From Actinoplanes sp. N902-109 (GTDB lineage Bacteria; Actinomycetota; Actinomycetes; Mycobacteriales; Micromonosporaceae), in assembly GCF_000389965.1 (NCBI RefSeq), contig NC_021191.1:559501-623500 (forward strand): a stretch of DNA of 64,000 bases. The letters are read 5' to 3'. Positions 7,812 through 15,611 of the stretch are shown one piece after another (the first letter of the stretch is position 1; every line of letters begins with the position of its first letter). The position numbers were made by a program, and so were the translations under genes. The notes under the pieces are model-generated. The model was not told where the DNA came from. It worked only from the letters and a program-made list of their open reading frames with translations, and ran no database searches.

Positions 7812-10178
7812 GTGATCCGTGAACGGGCTTACCCCGTCGACCCCTGGCACATCCGGGAAACCCGGCTGGACCTTGATCTGCTGGCCCAGTCCGAGTCGGT
7901 CTTCGCCCTGTCCAACGGCCACATCGGCATCCGCGGCAACCTGGACGAGGGCGAGCCGCACGGCCTGCCCGGCACGTACCTCAACTCGTTCTTCGAGCTG
8001 CGGCCGCTGCCCTACGCCGAGGCGGGATACGGCTTCCCCGAGTCGGGCCAGACGATGGTCAACGTCACCAACGCCAAGCTGATGCGGCTGCTCGTCGACG
8101 ACGAGCCGTTCGACGTGCGCTACGGCGACCTGCGCTCCCACGAGCGGACGCTGGACCTGCGCGCCGGCACGCTGGAGCGGGTGGTCGAGTGGGTGTCCCC
8201 GTCGGGCCAGGGCATCCGGGTGCGGACCGTGCGCATGGTGTCGTTCACCCAGCGCGCGGTCGTGGCCTTCCTCTACGAGGTCGAGCCGCTCAACGACACC
8301 GCCCGGCTGATCCTGCAGTCCGAGCTGGTCGCCAACGAGCAGCTGCCGATCAGCAGCAAGGACCCGCGCGTCGCGGCCGTGCTCGACCACCCGCTGCAGG
8401 CCGAGGAGATGCTCGAGCAGCGCACCGGCGGCCTGCTCGTGCACCGCACCAAGGCCAGCGACCTGCGCATGGCCGCGGCGATGGAGCACCTGGTCGAGGC
8501 GCCGGGCAAGCACGCCGTCACCACCGAGGGCCACCCCGACTGGCTGCGCACCACGGTGGCCTGCAAGCTGGAGCCGGGGCAGAAGCTGCGGGTCGTCAAG
8601 CTGGCCGCGTACGGCTGGTCCAGCAACCGCTCGCTGCCCGCCGTGCGCGACCAGGTCGGCGCCGCCCTCGCCAGCGCCCGGCTGGACGGCTGGGAGGGCC
8701 TGCTGGAGGCCCAGCGCGAATACCTCGACGAGTTCTGGGACCACTCCGACGTCAAGGTCGAGGGCGACCCGGAGGTGCAGCAGGCGGTCCGCTTCGGGCT
8801 GTTCCACACGCTGCAGGCCGGTGCCCGCGCCGAGCAGCGCCCGATCGGCTCCAAGGGCCTGTCCGGCCCCGGCTACGACGGCCACACGTTCTGGGACTCC
8901 GAGACGTTCGTCCTGCCCGCGCTGACCTACACCCAGCCCAGCGCCGCAGCGGACGTCCTGCGCTGGCGGCACTCCACCCTCGACCTGGCCAAGGAGCGCG
9001 CCCAGACGCTCGGCCTGCAGGGCGCGGCGTTCCCGTGGCGCACCATCCGTGGCCAGGAGTGCTCGGCGTACTGGCCGGCCGGCACCGCGGGCTTCCACAT
9101 CGGCGCCGACATCGCCGACGCGGTCCGCCGCTACGTCTCGGCGACCGGCGACACCGACTTCGAGCGCGATTTCGGCCTGGAGCTGCTGGTCGAGACCGCC
9201 CGGCTGTGGCGCTCGCTCGGCCACCACGACCGGCACGGCCGCTTCCACATCGACGGCGTGACCGGCCCGGACGAGTACACCGCCGTGGTGGACGACAACG
9301 TCTACACCAACCTCATGGCCCAGCAGAACCTCTACGCGGCGGCGGACGCGGCCAAGCGCCACCCCGACCTCGCCCGCAAGTTCGGCGTCGACGACGAGGA
9401 ACTCGCCTCCTGGCGCGACGCGGCGGCCGCGGTGCACATCCCCTACGACCGTGAACTGGGCGTGCACCAGCAGTCCGAGGGCTTCACCCGGCTGCAGGAG
9501 TGGGACTTCGAGAACACCCCGCCCGAGGCGTACCCGCTGCTGCTCAACTACCCCTACTTCGACCTGTACCGCAAGCAGGTCGTCAAGCAGGCCGACCTGG
9601 TCATGGCCATGTACATCCGGGGCGACGCCTTCACCCCGGAGGAAAAGGCCCGCAACTTCGCCTACTACGACGCCCGCACGGTCCGCGACTCGTCGCTGTC
9701 CGCGTGCATCCAGGCGGTGCTGGCAGCCGAGACCGGCCACACCGAGCTGGCCCACGACTACCTCGGCGAAGCAGCCCTGATGGACCTGCACGACCTGCAC
9801 CAGAACGCCCGCGACGGCGTCCACGTGGCATCGCTCGCCGGCTCCTGGATCGCCCTGGTGGCGGGCCTCGGCGGCATGCGCGACTACAACGGCGAGCTCT
9901 CCTTCGCCCCGCGCCTGCCCAGCCGCATCGACGGCCTCGAGTTCTCCCTGCTCTGGCGTGGCCTGCGACTGCGGGTCGAAGTCAACCGCAACGAGGTCAC
10001 CTACTCCCTGCGCAACGGCGGCGGCTCAGCCCGCCTCGACCTGCTCCACCACGGCAAGCAGGTCACCGTCACCCAGGTCAAGCCGGTCGTCCTGCCCATC
10101 CCGCCGGCCCCGCCAACCGGCCCGGCCCCCACCCAGCCGGCCGGTCGCGCCCCGGTCCGCCGGGCGACAAACCTCTAG
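7812..10178 (+). CDS. Glycoside hydrolase family 65 (maltose/trehalose/kojibiose phosphorylase-type)
   Basis: A 788-residue protein, the usual GH65 length. The N-terminal beta-sandwich begins near ALSNGHIGIRGNLDEG, the (alpha/alpha)6 barrel carries the catalytic acid in VTGPDEYTAVVDDNVYTN (Glu about residue 488), and the C-terminal sheet ends in an Ala/Pro tail. Phosphorylases of this family split alpha-linked glucose disaccharides with phosphate to beta-glucose 1-phosphate and glucose; a few members are hydrolases. The adjacent pgmB favours a phosphorylase. Exact substrate (maltose, trehalose, kojibiose, nigerose) cannot be decided here. GTG 7812 is chosen for its family-like N-terminus and a weak GAGAGG site just upstream. 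A strong hairpin at 10237-10276 closes the unit. Confidence 0.9.
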   Translation: MIRERAYPVDPWHIRETRLDLDLLAQSESVFALSNGHIGIRGNLDEGEPHGLPGTYLNSFFELRPLPYAEAGYGFPESGQTMVNVTNAKLMRLLVDDEPFDVRYGDLRSHERTLDLRAGTLERVVEWVSPSGQGIRVRTVRMVSFTQRAVVAFLYEVEPLNDTARLILQSELVANEQLPISSKDPRVAAVLDHPLQAEEMLEQRTGGLLVHRTKASDLRMAAAMEHLVEAPGKHAVTTEGHPDWLRTTVACKLEPGQKLRVVKLAAYGWSSNRSLPAVRDQVGAALASARLDGWEGLLEAQREYLDEFWDHSDVKVEGDPEVQQAVRFGLFHTLQAGARAEQRPIGSKGLSGPGYDGHTFWDSETFVLPALTYTQPSAAADVLRWRHSTLDLAKERAQTLGLQGAAFPWRTIRGQECSAYWPAGTAGFHIGADIADAVRRYVSATGDTDFERDFGLELLVETARLWRSLGHHDRHGRFHIDGVTGPDEYTAVVDDNVYTNLMAQQNLYAAADAAKRHPDLARKFGVDDEELASWRDAAAAVHIPYDRELGVHQQSEGFTRLQEWDFENTPPEAYPLLLNYPYFDLYRKQVVKQADLVMAMYIRGDAFTPEEKARNFAYYDARTVRDSSLSACIQAVLAAETGHTELAHDYLGEAALMDLHDLHQNARDGVHVASLAGSWIALVAGLGGMRDYNGELSFAPRLPSRIDGLEFSLLWRGLRLRVEVNRNEVTYSLRNGGGSARLDLLHHGKQVTVTQVKPVVLPIPPAPPTGPAPTQPAGRAPVRRATNL

Positions 10179-10236
10179 AAATCCACGATCCGGTCGCATC
10201 TCGGCGGTGGGTACAGACCGCCGCTCCCGCCGAGGC

Positions 10237-10276
10237 GGCGGGCGAGGGGCCCAGCTGACGCTGCCCCTCGCCCGCC
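10237..10276 (+). terminator. Strong hairpin terminator after GH65 gene
   Basis: A perfect 14-bp stem (GGCGGGCGAGGGGC at 10237-10250 and its complement at 10263-10276) with a 12-nt loop lies 58 bp after the GH65 stop. There is no T-run, which is common for actinomycete terminators. Confidence 0.75.
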
Positions 10277-10764
10277 ACGTGCGTAAATGGGCGCCTCGGG
10301 CTCGCTCCGCCTCGCCCCGCTTCGGCCGTGTCGCCGTGGTCTGCTTTCCTGCGGCGTTGGTCGTCTTCCCGCGACCCGCTTGATCCGGCGTTGGCCGTGT
10401 CGCCGCGGTCCGTTTTCGTGCCGCCACGGCCTGGACCGTCGCGTCCTGGTCCACTGCGCTGACCTTGACTCGGCCGCCTCGCCCTCGTGCGCTTCGGCTC
10501 GTGCTGGTCCCGACGGTCGCGTGTTCTTGCGCTTTGGCTCGTGATGGTCTTGATGGTCCTGATGGTCGTTTTTCGTGCGCTTCGGCTCGTGCTGGTGTTG
10601 ACGGTCGTGTGTTCGTGCGCTTCGGCTTGCCTGGCCGGACAGCCGCGCCCTCGTCCGGTTGGTCGTGCCCCGGCTCAGCCGGTCGCACGCAACTAACTAG
10701 TTAGTTACTCCGGTGACTCGTCAAGGTGTGGCTCGGTGGCTCCCAGGCAGCGGACGAGCCGCTG

Positions 10765-10935
10765 GGCGGTGGAGAGGTCCGGGGGCGGTGGAGAGGTTCG
10801 GGGGGCGGTGGAGGAGCGCTGGGGTGGTGAAGAGGTTCGGGGGGCGGTGCAGGAGCGCTGGGGCGGTAGATGAGTTCGGGGGGCGGTGGAGGAGTTCGCG
10901 GGGCGGTGGATGAGCCGCTTGGCGGTGGATGAGTT
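10765..10935. repeat. Degenerate ~21-bp G-rich tandem repeat
   Basis: Roughly eight imperfect copies of a unit like GGGCGGTGGAGGAGTTCG follow each other. The unit is close to a multiple of three, so the minus strand reads a pseudo-repeat (SSTAPRT), but no gene context supports translation. The strong G/C strand asymmetry could favour unusual DNA structure or slippage. Confidence 0.65.
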
Positions 10936-11180
10936 TGCGGCGACGTGGCGTTTGACGTCGCGGTCGGTTTCCTGACGTTCGGCGCCGGGCATTCGCTCGC
11001 CGCTACCCGGTCGGCGTTCGACGTGGGCCTGGGTGGTTTCGGCCGGCGGCTCTGGTCGTCGCTGCTCTACCGGGGTGCCCGGTCTTGTGCGTCGGGTCAG
11101 CACGATCGAGTGCGGATGCCTGTCGCCGCAGCGGGTCCGACCCCGGTCAGGCTTCCAACGCTCGCAGACCCCAGGTTGCG

Positions 11181-11340
11181 CTGCCATCAGCGCGGGGGCG
11201 AGACCATCAGCGCGGGGGCGAGACGATCACCGCCGGGGCGAGACGATCACCGCCGGGGCGAGACGATCACCGCCGGGGCGAGGCCATCACTGCCGGATCG
11301 AGTGGATCACTGCCCGAGCGAGAACATCACCGCCGGAGGG
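11181..11340. repeat. 20-bp tandem repeat, about eight copies
   Basis: Copies begin every 20 bp from 11181. The three central copies (11221-11280) are identical, AGACGATCACCGCCGGGGCG; the flanking copies diverge progressively. Twenty is not a multiple of three, so no single protein frame is kept, arguing for a non-coding array. Copies abut with no spacer. Confidence 0.85.
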
Positions 11341-11505
11341 AGACCGGCGCTGGCCGGAGTTAGATCGGCGCCGGACGGAGCGGTGCACCCGCCGTCCGCC
11401 CAGCGCCACTCGGGGGAACTCCGGCCTGCGATGATCATGATCCGGCTGAGCGCGGTCGCCGCGAGGAGATTCATCGTCACGATCGGGCCGGAGGCAGGGT
11501 GTGGG

Positions 11506-12383
11506 TCAGCCGGCGATGGCGTTCAGGGTCTGGAGTTCGTCGGCGGGGAGGGTGAGGGCCGCGCCCGTGACGTTGTCGCGGAGATGGGCCACTGACGACG
11601 TACCGGGGATCAGCAGGATGGTGGGGGAGCGCTGGAGCAGCCACGCCAGCGCGACCGCCATCGGGGTGGCGCCGAGGCGGGTGGCGACGGCTTCGAGCTC
11701 GCCGGACTGGAGCTTGGAGAAGCCGCCGAGCGGGAAGTACGGCACGTACGCGATGCCCTGCTCGGCCAGCGAGTCGATCAGCTTGTCGTCGTCGCGGTTG
11801 GCGATGTTGTAGAAATTCTGCACGGTGACGACCGGGGCGATCGTCTGCGCCTCGGCGATCTGGTCGGCGTTGACCGTGCTGAGGCCCAGGTGTTTGATCA
11901 AGCCTTGCTGTTGCAGCTCGGCGAGCACGGTGAACGGCTCGGCGATGGAGCCGGGGGTCGGGCGGTTGACGGCGCCGACCCGCAGGTTGACCACGTCCAG
12001 GGCGTCCAGGCCCAGGCGCTGCAGGTTGTCGTGCACAGCTTGGCGCAGTTCGTCGGGGGCCAGCGCGGAGGGCCAGCCGCCGTCCGCGTCGCGCCGGGCG
12101 CCGACCTTGGTGACCAGGTGCAGGCCGGCCGGGTACGGGTGCAGGGCTTCCCGGATGATCTCGTTGGTGACGTGCGGGCCGTAGTAGTCCGAGGTGTCGA
12201 TGTGGTTGATGCCCAGCTCGACGACCTCGCGCAGCACGGCCACAGCGGCGTCACGGTCCGGGGCGGGCCCATGACGTGTGGGCCGGCCAGCTGCATGGCG
12301 CCGTAGCCGAAGCGGGTCACGGTCAGGTCCGGTGCGAGCGTGAACGTGCCGCCCGGCAGTGAAGTCTCAGCCATGACCGTCAT
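11506..12383 (-). pseudogene. Aldo/keto reductase, frameshifted
   Basis: Two frames together encode one aldo/keto reductase of about 290 residues. The N-terminal part (MTVMAETSLPGG..., RFGYGAMQLAGPHVMG) is in one frame; the rest (VAVLREVVELGINHIDTSDY onward to the C-terminus) is in another. They join at a C/G-rich run on the plus strand near 12257-12270; restoring one base there rebuilds the family sequence. The second part keeps the catalytic Asp-x3-Tyr (DTSDYYGPH) and a Lys in LVTKVG, and ends in the NADPH-binding SVAHLRDN region. Either a real inactivating deletion or a sequencing error in the homopolymer. The start overlaps the stop of the acetyltransferase gene by 4 nt (ATGA), so the two form a coupled pair. 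Confidence 0.75.
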
Positions 12384-12874
12384 GCTTCCCCGAAGGCGAG
12401 CCGCATACCGAGGTAACTCGTGTTGTCCGGGCCGTCCCGGCGCGGGCCCTCGGTGATCCAGCCGAGCCTGGCGTAGAACGCCAGCGCCCGGGTGTGCCGC
12501 TGCCAGACCTCGAGCACCCCGGCCGTACGGGCGCTCTGCCGCAGGTACGCCAGGAACGTGGCGTGCAGCCGGGTGCCGATGCCGTGCCCGCAGCTCTCCG
12601 GCTCGACGTGCAGCTGGAGCAGCCGGGCTGTGCCGTCCTCGGCCGGGCCCATGGCCGCCGCGCCGACGATCCGGTCGGCGACCACCGCGCAGTACACGGT
12701 CAGGTCGGGCGAGGAGACGGCGTGGGTCCAGCCCTGGTGCCGCCGGCGGGTGCCGATCGGGTCGGCGGTGCGGTCCGCGAGCACCCCGCCGGCCTGGTAG
12801 TAGCTGGCGCGGGCGCGGGTGTGCACGTCGGCGAGGCGATCCACGTCGGCGAGCGTCGATTCCCGGATCAGCAT
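12380..12874 (-). CDS. GNAT-family N-acetyltransferase
   Basis: A 164-residue single-domain acetyltransferase. The acetyl-CoA-binding motif A is recognisable as LLQLHVEPESCGHGIGTRLH (the R/Q-x-x-G-x-G/A loop is CGHGIGTRL), followed by the C-terminal VWQRHTRALAFYARLGW beta-alpha element typical of GNATs. The substrate is unknown. The start at ATG 12874 is preceded by AAGGAA seven bases upstream; a longer frame begins at 12919 but lacks such a site. It is upstream of, and overlaps by 4 nt, the aldo/keto reductase remnant. Confidence 0.85.
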   Translation of the reverse strand: MLIRESTLADVDRLADVHTRARASYYQAGGVLADRTADPIGTRRRHQGWTHAVSSPDLTVYCAVVADRIVGAAAMGPAEDGTARLLQLHVEPESCGHGIGTRLHATFLAYLRQSARTAGVLEVWQRHTRALAFYARLGWITEGPRRDGPDNTSYLGMRLAFGEA

Positions 12875-12911
12875 GCTGGTTCCTTCCCCAGGCGCGCCCC
12901 GATGCTGCGAA

Positions 12912-12967
12912 GCCCCCACTCCCTCGGACCGGCGCGAAGGAATCGACCGGTGCGAAGAAGTGGGGGC
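12912..12967 (-). terminator. Long hairpin downstream of the leftward cell-wall protein
   Basis: GCCCCCACT at 12912-12920 pairs with AGTGGGGGC at 12959-12967, with an inner ACCGG/CCGGT pair. It lies 22 bp past the stop of the gene at 12989-14005 and ahead of the acetyltransferase start, so it likely ends the leftward transcript. Confidence 0.55.
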
Positions 12968-12988
12968 CCGTGGGGCGCGGAAGTTCAG

Positions 12989-14005
12989 TTACAGCATGGA
13001 AACGTGCACATGGTCCGTGTGGTTACTGGGGCCGTGGTAGGTGTGCCACCCGACGCCTGGCCACCAGATCATGCGGTTCCAGATGACGTAGAGGATGCCG
13101 AGCCGGTCGGCGTTGCGGACGAGGAACGCCATCAGGTTGTTGCCGTACTCCCGGGTGTCCTGGTTGTGCCAGGGGGCGAAGCCGCTGTTCTGCAGCGACC
13201 AGTCGCAGGCACGGCCCTTGGGGTGCTCGAACGGGCCGCCGTCGCGATGGCACCCGACGAAGCGGTTGAAACCGGCCTTCTTCACTTCCTGGTACATGTG
13301 CAGGGTCCGGGCCGTGATGCACCCGCTGGTGGTCGGGTCGTTGACGGTGCACGGCTCGGGGCCGAACTCGCCGTCGGCGTTCTTCGGGGCCGGCGCCGCG
13401 ACCTTGCTCTTGGCGTCGACGAAGCCGCCGGTCACCACGTCGCCACCGACCAGCTTGAGCGCCTTCTCGGCCTGCTCCTTCTGTTTCTGCATGGTGGCGA
13501 GGCTGGTCTTCTGCGCCTTGACCTCGGCGTCGAGCTGGGCCTTGGCGGTGGCCACCTCGTTGATCGCGGCGTCCAGCTCGCCCAGTTTGTGGTCGTGCAG
13601 CGCGTTGATCTCGTTCAGCGAGATGGCCTTGTTCAGGAACGAGTCCGGCGAGTTGGCGCTGAGCAGGAAGCTCATCGTGGTCACGCCGCCGGTGCGGTAC
13701 TGCTGGGCGGCGACTGCGCCGACCTCGGGCAGCAGGGCGTCCCGCTTGTCCTCGGCCGCTTTGACCTGCAACGACAAGGCGAGCTGGGTCTTGGTCGACT
13801 TGTCCACCGCGGCCTTGGCCTGGAGGTAGCGCCGGCCCGTGCTGTCGAGCAGGTCGTTCAGCTGCGGGTTGTCTTCGCCGTCGTCGGCGGTCGAGCTGCT
13901 GCCGCCGGGCGCAGCGCTGGCCGCCGGTCCGGGGGCGGCGACGAGGGTCGTCGCAACAAGCGATGCCAGGGCGAGAGCGAGCCACTGGCGAGGTCGTGCC
14001 GTCAT
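12989..14005 (-). CDS. Secreted coiled-coil protein with M15-like C-terminal domain, c-di-AMP riboswitch controlled
   Basis: A 338-residue exported protein. Residues 1-32 form a Sec signal peptide ending AASAA. Residues ~48-190 are a long helical, probably coiled-coil segment, as in NlpC/P60-type cell-wall hydrolases. A short linker leads to a C-terminal domain (about 215-338) with CTVNDPTTSGCITARTLHM, a candidate zinc-ligand set EHPKGRACDW and DHVHVS reminiscent of M15/VanY-like peptidases (H...D...HxH), and conserved Cys pairs. It probably trims or remodels peptidoglycan, though the substrate is unproven. ATG 14005 follows GGAAGGAA. It is a paralogue of the divergent gene at 14496, and both have a c-di-AMP riboswitch in the leader, typical for actinomycete cell-wall enzymes. 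Confidence 0.85.
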   Translation of the reverse strand: MTARPRQWLALALASLVATTLVAAPGPAASAAPGGSSSTADDGEDNPQLNDLLDSTGRRYLQAKAAVDKSTKTQLALSLQVKAAEDKRDALLPEVGAVAAQQYRTGGVTTMSFLLSANSPDSFLNKAISLNEINALHDHKLGELDAAINEVATAKAQLDAEVKAQKTSLATMQKQKEQAEKALKLVGGDVVTGGFVDAKSKVAAPAPKNADGEFGPEPCTVNDPTTSGCITARTLHMYQEVKKAGFNRFVGCHRDGGPFEHPKGRACDWSLQNSGFAPWHNQDTREYGNNLMAFLVRNADRLGILYVIWNRMIWWPGVGWHTYHGPSNHTDHVHVSML

Positions 14006-14022
14006 CCGTTTCCTTCCGTGTG

Positions 14023-14145
14023 GCCGCCGACCGGGTTAGCTGACGGGTTCGGGACGGAAGCGATCCCTACCGCCGATTACTCAGCGGACTCACCCCATTA
14101 CATAGTGGTTCCCCGGCTCGCCGTGCGGCGATTGAGCGGTGGTCC
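14023..14145 (-). ncRNA. c-di-AMP riboswitch (ydaO/yuaA type)
   Basis: Reading leftward, the leader contains GGCGAGCCGGGG, then GGGGTGAGTCC, then GGTAGGG, and GAACCCGTCAGCTAACCC followed by GGCGGC and the GGAAGGAA ribosome site. These blocks, in this order, are the conserved core of ydaO-type riboswitches, which bind cyclic di-AMP and usually switch cell-wall hydrolase genes off at high ligand. It ends 17 nt before the start at 14005. It is an inverted near-copy of the element at 14361-14478. Confidence 0.88.
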
Positions 14146-14283
14146 GCCGGCGCATTGGGGGCAGCGCCTTCCTGGCGGGACCGGGCGAAAGCTTACCTGA
14201 ACCCGGGCAACTCCTCAGTGCTCGCGCAAGCGGGAAAGATGCCAATCAATCTAACGAGTGTCGGATGTACCGAATGTATCGAT

Positions 14284-14316
14284 GCAATTGCTCAGCGTGC
14301 GACGTCTGTCAATAGT
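14284..14316. promoter_or_regulatory. Overlapping face-to-face promoters of the divergent riboswitch genes
   Basis: Rightward: TTGCTC (14288-14293), 17 bp, AATAGT (14311-14316). Leftward: TTGACA (14312-14307), 17 bp, AATTGC (14289-14284). Each -35 overlaps the other promoter's -10, so polymerase could occupy only one direction at a time. The rightward start would fall just before the hairpin and riboswitch; the leftward leader would be about 270 nt. Predicted by eye. Confidence 0.45.
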
Positions 14317-14360
14317 GGAAATTGATGGGTAGTCTTCGTCACGGTTCCATCACGGAACCG

Positions 14361-14478
14361 CCGCCTAATCGCCGAGAGGCGAGCCGGGGACCCATCCGGT
14401 AATGGGGTGAATCCATTGAGTAATTCAGTGGTAGGGATCACTTCCGTCCCGAACCCGTCAGCTAACCCGACCGGCGGC
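14361..14478 (+). ncRNA. c-di-AMP riboswitch (ydaO/yuaA type)
   Basis: Contains GAGCCGGGGACCC, GGGGTGAATCC, GGTAGGG, CCCGAACCCGTCAGCTAACC and GGCGGC in the order of the ydaO consensus, with CCGCC/GGCGG able to close the outer helix. A separate perfect hairpin (CGGTTCC-ATCAC-GGAACCG, 14342-14360) sits directly upstream. The element ends just before GGAAGGAA and GTG 14496. Cyclic di-AMP binding is expected to lower expression of the downstream cell-wall protein. Confidence 0.92.
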
Positions 14479-14495
14479 CGACGGAAGGAACGTAC

Positions 14496-15566
14496 GTGAG
14501 GCTCGACCCTGTCCGCCGGCGATTAGCGGCCACCCTGGCGCTGCTCGTCGCCACCACCGGGCTGGCGTTGGCCGGCCCCGGCGCGGCACAAGCCGCGCCC
14601 CGGCCCCTGGCCGCACCCGGCGACTCCGGTGATGACGGCGAGGGCGGTTCCAAGTCCCTGGTCGACCAGCTCGAAGCCGCGTCGAAGGGCTTCGTCGAGG
14701 CCAAGGAGGCGCTGGACACCTCGAAGCAGCGGCAGGCGGCGCTCGCGGCGAAGCTCAAGGAGCTGGACACCGAGCTGGGACCCAAGCAGGCGGCGCTGGA
14801 CGAGATCGTCCGGCAGACCTACCAGTCCGGCCGGCTCGGCCCGATGGGCGCGCTGCTCACCGCCCCCTCCACCGGCAGCATGCTGGACCGCGCCGAGACG
14901 CTGCAGACGATCGCGGTCAAGCAGGACCACGCGGTGCGCGACCTCAAGGACGCGCGCGCCCTGCAGGCCCAGGCCAAGCTGGCCATCGACGGCGAGATCA
15001 AGAAGCAGCAGGCGCAGGTCACCGTGATGGCCAAGCGCAAGGCGCAGGCCGAGAACGCACTCAAGGCCGCCAACGCGCCGGCCGACGACAGCGATGCCGA
15101 AGCGGCTCCGTCCTCCTCGGGCGCGAGCAAGAGCAAGGGGGCGACCGCGGCGCCGCGCAACTCCGACGGCTCGCTGCCGTCCGAGTCGTGCAGCGTCAAC
15201 GACCCCACCACCACGGGCTGCATCACGCCTCGCACCCTCAACGCCATGAAGTCGGCTCAGGCGGCCGGGTTCAACCACTTCGTCGCGTGCTTCCGGCACC
15301 AGAGCACCGGTGAGCACCCCAAGGGGCGGGCCTGCGACTTCGCCGCGGACAAGGGCGGCTTCGGCGGGGTGGCCACCGGCAGCAGCAAGACGTACGGCAA
15401 CAACCTCGCCAACTACTTCATCGACAATGCGAGCCGGCTGGGTGTCCTGTACGTCATCTGGTTCAAGCGGATCTGGCTGCCGAGCAGCGGCTGGAAGGCC
15501 TACACCCGGGGCAACGGCGATCCGTCCAGCGACCATACGAACCACGTACATCTCTCCATGAGATAG
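14496..15566 (+). CDS. Secreted coiled-coil protein with M15-like C-terminal domain, c-di-AMP riboswitch controlled
   Basis: A 356-residue exported protein, paralogue of the gene at 12989-14005. A signal peptide (about 1-34, ending AAQAA) is followed by an acidic patch, a long coiled coil (about 50-195), an Ala/Ser-rich linker, and a C-terminal domain with CSVNDPTTTGCITPRTLN, GEHPKGRACDF and HTNHVHLSMR. The H...D...HxH pattern suggests a zinc-dependent peptidoglycan peptidase fold, but the rest of the domain is diverged from VanY, so activity is inferred. GTG 14496 has GGAAGGAA at 14483-14490. The transcript carries a c-di-AMP riboswitch and ends in a strong hairpin at 15569-15598. Confidence 0.85.
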   Translation: MRLDPVRRRLAATLALLVATTGLALAGPGAAQAAPRPLAAPGDSGDDGEGGSKSLVDQLEAASKGFVEAKEALDTSKQRQAALAAKLKELDTELGPKQAALDEIVRQTYQSGRLGPMGALLTAPSTGSMLDRAETLQTIAVKQDHAVRDLKDARALQAQAKLAIDGEIKKQQAQVTVMAKRKAQAENALKAANAPADDSDAEAAPSSSGASKSKGATAAPRNSDGSLPSESCSVNDPTTTGCITPRTLNAMKSAQAAGFNHFVACFRHQSTGEHPKGRACDFAADKGGFGGVATGSSKTYGNNLANYFIDNASRLGVLYVIWFKRIWLPSSGWKAYTRGNGDPSSDHTNHVHLSMR

Positions 15567-15568
15567 GC

Positions 15569-15598
15569 GGAAGGGGCGGCCGATCGGCCGCCCCTTCC
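15569..15598. terminator. Bidirectional hairpin terminator
   Basis: A perfect 13-bp stem (GGAAGGGGCGGCC and its complement) with a GATC tetraloop sits between the convergent stops at 15566 and 15612, and can serve both transcripts. Confidence 0.85.
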
Positions 15599-15611
15599 CC
15601 GTCGTACGGTG

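Larger units (their letters stand above)
10277..11505. other. Gene-free, repeat-rich intergenic region
   Basis: About 1.2 kb between the GH65 terminator and the aldo/keto reductase remnant. I find no convincing gene: open frames here have low-complexity Arg/Ser/Thr-rich translations and no family resemblance. It holds three repeat blocks: degenerate copies of a TGCGCTTCGGCTCGTG-like unit (about 10485-10640), a ~21-bp G-rich block (10765-10935) and a 20-bp array (11181-11340). It may be decayed or slippage-expanded DNA. Confidence 0.6.

Noticed and set aside
7302..9824. An 840-codon minus-strand frame over pgmB and GH65
   Set aside because: Opposite a clear GH65 gene and without any motif; a shadow.
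10705..11187. A 160-codon minus-strand frame with SSTAPRT repeats
   Set aside because: It is the translation of the G-rich tandem repeat; no ribosome site, no conserved part outside the repeat.
11181..11340. CRISPR array
   Set aside because: The 20-bp copies abut with no spacers, and no cas genes are present.
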